A model generated the notes under the pieces. That model was not told the DNA's origin. It did no database searches and saw only the letters and a program-made list of their open reading frames with translations. Position numbers and translations under genes: made by a program. Positions 7,344-12,973 of a stretch of 48,218 bases of DNA are shown in pieces. Each line of letters starts with the position of its first letter. Within the stretch, counting starts at the first letter, position 1. Source of the DNA: an archaeon GW2011_AR19 (GTDB taxonomy: Archaea > Nanobdellota > Nanobdellia > Pacearchaeales > GW2011-AR1); assembly GCA_000806015.1 (NCBI GenBank), contig JWKY01000008.1, positions 1-48,218 of the forward strand, in the 5' to 3' direction.

Positions 7344-7919
7344 ATGAAAAACAACGAGGAAGTTGAAAAATTAGCGAGAAAAATTATTTCTGAGTTAAAG
7401 CCTTTTTGCAAAAAAATTAAAATTGTTGGAAGCATTGGAAGACATGAAAAAAAACATGTTGATATTGATATTGTTTTAATCCCAAAAGACAGAAAGAAGC
7501 TTGAAGATTTTATGAAGACGCGGGGAAAATTTTTGCAGGGAGGAGAGCATGAGTCAACATGGAAAGTTAAATACGAACAAAAAACAGGAAATTTTTTGAC
7601 AAACTCTGCTCCCGACCTCGCACGAGCTATTGATAAAAAAATTTACTCTCTACCACGAAGTCGCTCGCCCAAACGTGGACGAGTTAAGGGAATTCAGATA
7701 GAACTTTATTACACTAATGAAAAAGAATGGGGAGCGGAATTGCTGGCTTATTCGTCGTCAAAAGGTTCTGCAATTGGATTAAGAGTTATTGCAAAGAAAA
7801 AAGGGCTTCATTTAACACAGCATGGTTTGTTTAAAGGAAAAAAAAGAATTGCCGGCAAAACTGAAAAAGAAATTTATAGAGCGTTGGGGAGAAAATACAA
7901 AAAACTTGAGGACAGATGA
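7344..7919 (+). CDS. PolX-like nucleotidyltransferase with repeat-derived insert
   Basis: A family X-type protein of about 191 residues. It has a palm with IVGSIGRHEKKHVDIDIVLI (G-S-x-x-R and catalytic D-I-D), a third carboxylate region IQIELYYT, and the PolX thumb-like end ELLAYSSSKGSAIGLRVIAK ... GLFKGKKRIAGKTEKEIYRA. Family members fill gaps during DNA repair or transfer nucleotides. About 35 residues between GNFL and RVKGIQIEL match no PolX segment and are encoded by dispersed repeats (see 7578-7690). The ATG at 7344, two bases after the previous stop, is preferred to the ATG at 7317. The first helix-hairpin-helix domain of full PolX is absent. Confidence 0.8.
   Translation: MKNNEEVEKLARKIISELKPFCKKIKIVGSIGRHEKKHVDIDIVLIPKDRKKLEDFMKTRGKFLQGGEHESTWKVKYEQKTGNFLTNSAPDLARAIDKKIYSLPRSRSPKRGRVKGIQIELYYTNEKEWGAELLAYSSSKGSAIGLRVIAKKKGLHLTQHGLFKGKKRIAGKTEKEIYRALGRKYKKLEDR
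7578..7690 (+). repeat. Composite repeats inserted in frame in the PolX-like gene
   Basis: The stretch contains the family 1 core AAAACAGGAAATTTTTT (7580-7596), the family 2 core CTGCTCCCGACCTCG (about 7606-7620), and a hairpin CCACG ... CGTGG around AAGTCGCTCGCCCAAA (about 7653-7678). The last loop shares TCGCCCAA and CGTGG with the loop of copy B1 at 866-880. The reading frame stays open throughout. Confidence 0.7.
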
Positions 7920-8833
7920 TGAAAAAATTATTTTTTGTGATATTATTTGTAATTTCGTTATTAGTTTTGATTTTTATAATTATTTTTATTATTGGTTACA
8001 TTAAACAAGAAGAAAGAATTGTAGATATAGAACGAGTTGTTAGCGGTTATGTTAGAGATTGCATCTTTAAGGTTGGTGAAAATGTTTCCATCCCCTCTGC
8101 TAAAATTCGTTATGCTGGTATTTCTGTTTCTACTTTAGACGATGGTTATTTCTCAATAAAAGTTAGAGGTGACCCAGAGCTATTGATAACTGCGAATGGT
8201 TATCACAATTACAAAGAGAAACCTTCAAGGATGGTTGACAGTGCATTTTATCTAATTCCTGATGATGTCTACAAAGACCTGTCTACTGTGGTGTGGGAGA
8301 AGGAAAACGGTAAATATGAAAATTGGATGAGAAAGTGGACCAGACAACCTGAAATTATTGTGGCAAAAGAAAACGGCACCGATGAACAAGTTAATACTGT
8401 TGTTACTGCTTTAAAAAGCGACGTGTTTAATAAAATGACTGGCGGTTTGTATTCTTCCGAAAACATTACTGTTCTTGATAGAATACCGCAAGAATTATAT
8501 GAAATGAAAAATAGGGATGGAAAAATAATAATTTATTTTGCAGAAAAGATGATGCATGATTTTGTTGTTGATATGGGCGGTTCTGCGCATGCCATTGATA
8601 ATGAAGATGGTGACATATTTTTTGCTGAATCTGTTTGGAATCCTCTAGATAATTTTGACAAGTTTAATGTTTACCATGAACTAGCGCACACAGTTACTAG
8701 TGGAGGGCATATCAACTACAAGCCCAGCATAGTCACCGAAGTTGAGCCCAGGCCTCCAAATGGTAATCCAACTGAAGCGGATTACAAATACTTGAATTGT
8801 GTTTACAACAGTCCATTAAAAAGGGATAACTAA
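7916..8833 (+). CDS. Membrane-anchored zinc-metalloprotease-like protein
   Basis: A 305-residue protein. Residues about 3-27 form one hydrophobic anchor (LLVLIFIIIFIIGYI). Residues about 40-110 look like a carboxypeptidase-regulatory/Ig-like beta domain (SGYVRDC ... ISVSTLDDGYFSIKV). Near residue 262 lies the zinc motif YHELAHTVTSGGH, i.e. H-E-x-x-H-x(6)-H. The catalytic part would face outside the cell. The protein ends only about 45 residues after the motif, short for a metallopeptidase, so a C-terminal truncation is possible. The start overlaps the upstream stop (ATGA). Confidence 0.7.
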   Translation: MMKKLFFVILFVISLLVLIFIIIFIIGYIKQEERIVDIERVVSGYVRDCIFKVGENVSIPSAKIRYAGISVSTLDDGYFSIKVRGDPELLITANGYHNYKEKPSRMVDSAFYLIPDDVYKDLSTVVWEKENGKYENWMRKWTRQPEIIVAKENGTDEQVNTVVTALKSDVFNKMTGGLYSSENITVLDRIPQELYEMKNRDGKIIIYFAEKMMHDFVVDMGGSAHAIDNEDGDIFFAESVWNPLDNFDKFNVYHELAHTVTSGGHINYKPSIVTEVEPRPPNGNPTEADYKYLNCVYNSPLKRDN

Positions 8834-8861
8834 AATTCTTTTTAGAAAAATTAAAATGAAA

Positions 8862-8897
8862 AGATTTAAATATACTAAGGTATACTACGATATACTA
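8862..8897 (+). promoter_or_regulatory. TATA box with three 10-bp-spaced TATACTA iterons
   Basis: A TATA element ATTTAAATATAC runs into three direct repeats TATACTA at 8871, 8881 and 8891, spaced exactly 10 bp, the last overlapping the ATG at 8897. One-turn spacing puts all three on the same DNA face, which is suited to cooperative binding by a small antitoxin repressor. Confidence 0.6.
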
Positions 8898-9106
8898 TGG
8901 AAACCACAATAAAAGTATCTAATGAAGTAAAAAAATATTTGGATAAAATGAAGATTTTTGAACGAGAAACATACAACAATGTTATAGAGGTTCTCATAGA
9001 AGATAATCTGGAATTGAACGAAAAGACAAAAAGAGAATTAAGAGAAAGAGAGAAAAATCCAAAGTTTATTTCTCATGAAGAAGTTGGGAGAAAATTAGGA
9101 TTATAA
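8897..9106 (+). CDS. Putative ribbon-helix-helix-like antitoxin
   Basis: A 69-residue protein starting METTIKVSNEVKKYLDKMKI. A short beta strand followed by two helices (KVSNEVKKYLDKMK, ETYNNVIEVLIEDN) fits a ribbon-helix-helix antitoxin, and the charged C-terminus suits toxin binding. Its stop codon overlaps the ATG of the RelE-like gene (TAATG). The three TATACTA iterons over its promoter are the probable operator. Archaeal VapB/RelB-type antitoxins look like this. Confidence 0.75.
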   Translation: METTIKVSNEVKKYLDKMKIFERETYNNVIEVLIEDNLELNEKTKRELREREKNPKFISHEEVGRKLGL

Positions 9107-9351
9107 TGTTTGAAATAAAATGGGAAGAAAAAGCTCAAAAAGAATTATACAAATTAGAAAATCAAATTTCTTCTAGAATCTATAAAAAGATTAATGAGCT
9201 AAAACAAGGATTTCAATCAAAAGACATAAAACGAATTCAAGGAGAAAATAAATTTAGATTAAGAGTTGGGGATTATAGAGTTCTCTTTTCTTTGGAAAAT
9301 GACTTAATAACTATCTGGAAAATTGGACATAGAAAAAATATCTGTGATTAA
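9106..9351 (+). CDS. relE: RelE-type mRNA interferase toxin
   Basis: An 81-residue protein starting MFEIKWEEKAQKELYKLENQ. It has the RelE core FRLRVGDYRVLFSLENDLIT and a C-terminal IWKIGHRKNICD, close to the canonical archaeal R-V-G-D-Y-R and G-H-R-x-x-I-Y ending. It is expected to cleave mRNA, be held in check by the upstream antitoxin, and be translationally coupled to it by a one-base stop/start overlap. Confidence 0.9.
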   Translation: MFEIKWEEKAQKELYKLENQISSRIYKKINELKQGFQSKDIKRIQGENKFRLRVGDYRVLFSLENDLITIWKIGHRKNICD

Positions 9352-9352
9352 T

Positions 9353-9565
9353 ATGAAAATAAAAATAAAACTTCATCCAAATTCATCACAGGAAAAAATA
9401 GAGAAAATATTAGAGAATAATTATGAAGTTTGGATTAAAGAAAAACCAATTGATAACCAGGCGAATATTGAGCTATGTAAAATATTGAAAAAATATTTTG
9501 GAAAACCCGTAAAAATAAAAAGCGGTTTTACATCAAGAAATAAAATTATTGAAATTTTGGAATGA
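9353..9565 (+). CDS. DUF167/YggU-family protein
   Basis: A 70-residue protein starting MKIKIKLHPNSSQEKIEKI. The P-x-S order at the start, DNQANIELCKILKKYFGKPV in the middle and IKSGFTSRNKIIEIL at the end match the DUF167 (YggU) family, whose members are small alpha/beta proteins of unknown function. I chose the ATG at 9353, one base after the toxin stop, rather than the in-frame upstream start at 9323, because N-K-I-K-I begins the family fold. Confidence 0.8.
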   Translation: MKIKIKLHPNSSQEKIEKILENNYEVWIKEKPIDNQANIELCKILKKYFGKPVKIKSGFTSRNKIIEILE

Positions 9566-9618
9566 AAGCAAATAGGAAATTTTCATTCATCCAAATTTCA
9601 GGAAAAAAATAAAATGAA
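9562..9618 (+). repeat. Family 1 leader-hairpin repeat, copy D
   Basis: AGGAAATTTTCATTCAT then CCAAATTT and a weaker 3' arm AAATAAAATGAAA. The ATG at 9614 is in the 3' arm, as at 934, 6084 and 15212. Confidence 0.7.
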
Positions 9619-10015
9619 ATACGAACCTGCGCCGGACATTCAAATAATTGTTGAAGAACTTTGTGTAAGTTTGTTTCCGCATGTAAAATTGGACAGAGTT
9701 AAATGTTTTAGGAGTTTTGGAACTTCTTCAAGAGGAACTATTGCAAGATGCCACGCTCTCGGAAAATTAATGCAAAAAGCAATTGGGATTGACGCTGTTT
9801 ATGCTTTAGAATTTTTGTGTCCAAGATTTGAAAAATTATCTGAAGAAGATAAAATAAAAACAATTATTCATGAATTAATGCACATTCCTAAAACTTTTGG
9901 CGGAGGATTCAGGCAGCATGATTTTGTTTGCGAAAAAAATGTTGCCCTTCATTACGAAACTTACAAAGCGAAAAAAGCAGACAAGGAAAAAATGAAGAGG
10001 TGGTTTGGAGTATGA
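9614..10015 (+). CDS. Putative zinc metallopeptidase (HELMH type)
   Basis: A 133-residue protein starting MKYEPAPDIQIIVEELCVSL. The segment TIIHELMHIPKTFGGGFRQH carries H-E-x-x-H with a downstream H-D, as in the small putative metallopeptidases annotated in archaea and some phages. There is no signal peptide, so it is cytoplasmic. Its substrate is unknown. The start codon is supplied by a family 1 repeat, and the gene overlaps the next by 4 bp (ATGA). Confidence 0.75.
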   Translation: MKYEPAPDIQIIVEELCVSLFPHVKLDRVKCFRSFGTSSRGTIARCHALGKLMQKAIGIDAVYALEFLCPRFEKLSEEDKIKTIIHELMHIPKTFGGGFRQHDFVCEKNVALHYETYKAKKADKEKMKRWFGV

Positions 10016-10377
10016 ACTTTTATATTAATTTTAAAAATAATAACCTAAAGGTCACAAGAAAAATTAAAATTTCAAATGTTAAAAAACTTTCATGGTTTCA
10101 AAAAGTAATTGGCTTGATGTTTTCATCCAGAGAAAAAGCCAAAGCACTTTTATTTGAATTTGAAAAACCAACAAAAATGAGCTATACTTCTTTGTTTGTA
10201 TTTTTTCCTTTCATAATAATCTGGTTAGATAGCAGTAATAATGTTCTTGATTTTAGAAAAGCAATCCCATTTACATTTAATATTCCGTCGAGAAAACTTT
10301 ATAAAAAAGCATTAGAAATCCCATTTAATAGTAATTACGAGGAGATAATTAAAAAAATTTTAAACTCTCGTCGGTAG
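10012..10377 (+). CDS. DUF192-family protein
   Basis: A 121-residue protein starting MNFYINFKNNNLKVTRKIKI. The order K-x-I-G-L-M-F then ALLFEFEKPTKMSYTSLFVF then IIWLDSSNNVLDFRKAIPF matches the DUF192 fold (usually R-x-x-G-L-M ... M-x-F ... W-M-x-x-x-x-x-P-L-D). The usual aromatic W-M position is altered. The biochemical function of DUF192 is unknown. It is coupled to the upstream metallopeptidase by an overlap. Confidence 0.7.
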   Translation: MNFYINFKNNNLKVTRKIKISNVKKLSWFQKVIGLMFSSREKAKALLFEFEKPTKMSYTSLFVFFPFIIIWLDSSNNVLDFRKAIPFTFNIPSRKLYKKALEIPFNSNYEEIIKKILNSRR

Positions 10378-10433
10378 AAAAGTTTAAAAAGAAATGAGGG
10401 CATACTTATTCATGCAAAAGGAGGTAAAAAAAG

Positions 10434-10559
10434 ATGGGAAGTATAATTGCTAAAAATATTGTTAAGAGAAAGCCAGGGTTTCTTTACTATGTAGATGGAA
10501 AAGGAAATGTATGTGAAGCTAAAATGGCTAGAGGCGGAAAAAAGAAAAAGAGGAAATAA
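10434..10559 (+). CDS. Small basic conserved protein (41 aa)
   Basis: A short gene starting MGSIIAKNIVKRKPGFLYYV, then DGKGNVCEAKMARGGKKKKR. It is preceded by a strong Shine-Dalgarno AAAGGAGGT at about 10417-10425, which fixes the start. The R-K-P-G-x-L-Y-Y-V-D-G-x-G-N-V pattern looks like a small conserved DPANN protein (from memory; not searched). The basic Lys-rich tail suggests nucleic-acid or ribosome binding. A TATA-like AGTTTAAAAA lies at 10381-10390. Confidence 0.7.
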   Translation: MGSIIAKNIVKRKPGFLYYVDGKGNVCEAKMARGGKKKKRK

Positions 10560-10650
10560 ATTCAAAAACATTTTTATCTTTTATTTTTTAATTAATTTTA
10601 TTTTTTTATTTTTTAGTTAATTTTATATATTTCTTTTTTCTTTTTGTTTC

Positions 10651-11679
10651 ATGTCAATTATTTTAGGAATTGAATCAACAGCGCACACTTTTGGAATTGG
10701 AATTGTAAAAAATGGAAAAATTCTTTCAAATATTAAAAGCAGTTTTACAACTGAAAAAGGCGGGCTGATTCCCCTGGAAGTTGCTAAGCATCATCGGGAA
10801 AATAAAGAAAGAATTTATTTTGAATCTTTAGAAAAAGCAGGAATCAGCGAGGAGAAAATTGATGCAATTGCTTTTTCTCAGGGTCCTGGATTGGCTCCTT
10901 GTCTGCTTGAAGGAATAAAATTTGCAAAAGAGATTTCATTAAAATTAAAAAAACCAATTATTCCCGTGAATCATTGTGTTGCTCATCTTGAAATTGGTCA
11001 AATAACTGGTGCGAGAGATCCGGTCATGCTTTATGCTTCCGGAGCAAATACTCAAGTGATTGCTTATGCTTCTGGAAAATATAGGGTTTTTGGAGAAACT
11101 TTGGACATTGGCGTCGGTAATTTTATTGACACTTTTGCGCGCTACGCAGGAATTGGTTTTCCCGGAGGACCAGCAATAGAAAAATTATCTTTAACAGGAA
11201 AAACTTTAATTGAATTGCCTTACACAATCAAAGGAATGGATTGCGCTTTTTCAGGAATTTTAACTAATTTAAAACAAAAATTGGAATCTGGGTCCCCAAG
11301 GGATGACTCTGATGAGCCTTCTGGTGAGCCTAATTATAAATTATCTGATTTAGCATATTCAATGCAGGAAGTTGTTTTTGCAATGCTGGTTGAAACTGCA
11401 GAAAGAGCTTTGGCGCACACCGGAAAAAATGAATTGCTTTTAGGAGGAGGTGTTGCATGCAATTCAAGATTACAAGAAATGTGCAAAATAATGTGCGATG
11501 AAAGAGGGGCTAAATTTTTTGTTCCATCAAATGATTTATTAACTGATAACGGCAGTATGATCGCATATTTGGGTGAAATTTTATTTAAAAATAGAGATTT
11601 TATTCTAGCTAAAGATATTGATAAAGTAGACATAGCCCCACGTCAACGAACTGACGATGTAGAAATAAAATATAAGTGA
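10651..11679 (+). CDS. kae1: Kae1/TsaD, tRNA N6-threonylcarbamoyladenosine synthase subunit
   Basis: The catalytic ASKHA-fold subunit of the KEOPS complex, which makes t6A37 on ANN-decoding tRNAs. Visible motifs: ILGIESTAHTFGIGIVKNG, metal-binding VNHCVAHLEIG, SGANTQV, GNFIDTFARYAGIGFPGGP, GGGVACNSRL and DNGSMIAYLG. The protein is 342 residues with no Bud32 kinase fusion. Two oddities: a repeat-encoded insert (GSPRDDSDEPSGEP, about residues 215-228) sits in a loop, and the last codons overlap the convergent endonuclease gene. The tail from about SMIAYLG onward appears to have been replaced, because an older tail lies downstream at 12727. Motifs are complete, so it should be functional. Confidence 0.97.
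   Translation: MSIILGIESTAHTFGIGIVKNGKILSNIKSSFTTEKGGLIPLEVAKHHRENKERIYFESLEKAGISEEKIDAIAFSQGPGLAPCLLEGIKFAKEISLKLKKPIIPVNHCVAHLEIGQITGARDPVMLYASGANTQVIAYASGKYRVFGETLDIGVGNFIDTFARYAGIGFPGGPAIEKLSLTGKTLIELPYTIKGMDCAFSGILTNLKQKLESGSPRDDSDEPSGEPNYKLSDLAYSMQEVVFAMLVETAERALAHTGKNELLLGGGVACNSRLQEMCKIMCDERGAKFFVPSNDLLTDNGSMIAYLGEILFKNRDFILAKDIDKVDIAPRQRTDDVEIKYK
11293..11331 (+). repeat. In-frame two-hairpin element in kae1
   Basis: TCCCCAAGGGATGA, then CTC-TGAT-GAG-CCT, followed by an extra half-unit TCTGGTGAGCCT. It encodes S-P-R-D-D-S-D-E-P-S-G-E-P. The same DNA occurs in four unrelated genes or sites: 14405, 17200, 20229 and 20402, with a divergent form at 18148. Confidence 0.85.
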
Positions 11680-12686
11680 GGCCAATGTGTTTTATCGAAT
11701 TGGATTAATCCTTCTTTTTTGAGTTTTGATAAATAATGATTAACTACTCTTTTGCTTTTTTTAAGATGATTAGCAAATTCCTCCGAGGTTACTTTTTTAT
11801 TCAATTTTTTTAATTCTTTTACATAAAATTCTTTATAGCTGTTTCTTGAAATCTGATTTCTTTTAAAACTACCCATAATCTCTTTCCAAGATTTCTCTTT
11901 TTTTGAATTATAGAACTTTATCCCTATTTCAGATAATTTATTAAAATCTTCCCATCCAGAAATATTTATTTCATATTCTTTATCATTATTTTTTCTAAAT
12001 TTACATCCAATGTCTATTTTATTTAATAATTCTGCCCACTGCTCTAAATATTTTTTGTTTCTCATTCTTACTCTTAATTTCCTGTATAATTGATAATGAT
12101 TAATTGAACCTTCACAATCTATTAACGCGCTAAATGCTGAAGCTATTAACTCGGTGTTTTTAGGAAGCATATATTCTCCTATTTCTAATTTCTTTTTATT
12201 AGCATATTTATCCAGAAATTCTAATAATTTTTTAGTTGGAAACCTTAAATCGCCATATGCCCAACATTCTAAATTTCCTTCACATATTATTTTATCTTTT
12301 AGGTATTTTATATTAATAAGATATATTCTATTATTATAGTTGATTGATATTTTATGATTTTTCTTATAAGGGAGGCTTGTAACAGCTTTTACTTTATTTT
12401 CATCAAAAGGGCTTTTTTCTATGTGAAAATTTAACTCTTTATTTTTCTCAATCAATTTCACCTCTTCTTTTTTTGTATTATTGTTCAGTCTTATTTTAAG
12501 TAATATTCTTTTTCCAACTTTCATACCTAAATTATTTGCTAGTTCTTCAATATGGTTTAGTAAAGGAAGGTCTTTATTCTGAATTGTTAAAGTAAAATTT
12601 TTTGATGACCAATATCCTTTTACTTTGAGTGCTTCAATTAAGTAAGCCGTGTCTTTATTTATCTTAATTTCTGAATAAGCAATCAT
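11643..12686 (-). CDS. Free-standing LAGLIDADG-type homing endonuclease-like protein
   Basis: A 347-residue protein. A first motif AYLIEALKVKGYW near residue 14 resembles LAGLIDADG but has Lys at the acidic position. A second motif SAFSALIDCEGSI near residue 188 keeps the acidic residue. The end (VTSEEFANHLKKSKRVVNHY and on) looks like a winged helix. Family members cut a specific 15-25 bp site and home into it. The gene lies antisense to kae1, and its last 37 bp overlap the kae1 3' end. A TATA-like CTATTTAAAT (minus strand, about 12706-12715) gives it its own promoter. Loss of the first acidic residue may mean nicking or decayed activity. Confidence 0.82.
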   Translation of the reverse strand: MIAYSEIKINKDTAYLIEALKVKGYWSSKNFTLTIQNKDLPLLNHIEELANNLGMKVGKRILLKIRLNNNTKKEEVKLIEKNKELNFHIEKSPFDENKVKAVTSLPYKKNHKISINYNNRIYLINIKYLKDKIICEGNLECWAYGDLRFPTKKLLEFLDKYANKKKLEIGEYMLPKNTELIASAFSALIDCEGSINHYQLYRKLRVRMRNKKYLEQWAELLNKIDIGCKFRKNNDKEYEINISGWEDFNKLSEIGIKFYNSKKEKSWKEIMGSFKRNQISRNSYKEFYVKELKKLNKKVTSEEFANHLKKSKRVVNHYLSKLKKEGLIQFDKTHWPHLYFISTSSVR

Positions 12687-12726
12687 AGCATAAATAGTCT
12701 ATTAATCTATTTAAATGTTGCTTTTT

Positions 12727-12855
12727 GACGCAATGATTGGCTTCTTAGGAGAAATTATGTTCAAGAAAGGAATTAAATTTTCTCATAAAAATTTAGATGA
12801 AGTTGATATTTTACCGAGGCAAAGAACTGACGAAGTTCAAATTAATTGGAAATGA
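12727..12855 (+). pseudogene. Orphaned kae1 3' end (displaced original tail, copy 2)
   Basis: The open frame reads DAMIGFLGEIMFKKGIKFSH, then LPRQRTDEVQINWK and a stop. It is co-linear with the end of the live kae1 (SMIAYLGEILF ... APRQRTDDVEIKYK). It has no start codon. It begins inside the conserved D-N-G-x-M-I metal-binding motif, directly after the endonuclease gene and its promoter. This is what remains of the host gene end after the endonuclease cassette arrived. Confidence 0.85.
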
Positions 12856-12890
12856 ACTTCTATTGTGATGGATTTTTTCAAGAATAAAAA

Positions 12891-12929
12891 ATCCTAAGAA
12901 CCGACGACGTGGAAGTTTTTTGGAAATAA
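12891..12929 (+). pseudogene. Second orphaned kae1 tail (copy 3)
   Basis: In frame the stretch reads I-L-R-T-D-D-V-E-V-F-W-K-stop, matching the terminal R-T-D-D-V-E-x-x-x-K of Kae1. The sequence just before it is out of frame. It is a still older remnant, implying at least two replacement events. Confidence 0.7.
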
Positions 12930-12939
12930 ATAATAACAA

Positions 12940-12955
12940 TAATATTTAAATATCT
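12940..12955 (+). promoter_or_regulatory. TATA box of the MopE-like surface protein gene
   Basis: TAATATTTAAATATCT is centred about 27 bp before the ATG at 12974, predicting a leaderless transcript. Confidence 0.55.
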
Positions 12956-12973
12956 CATTTTTATTATTAAATT

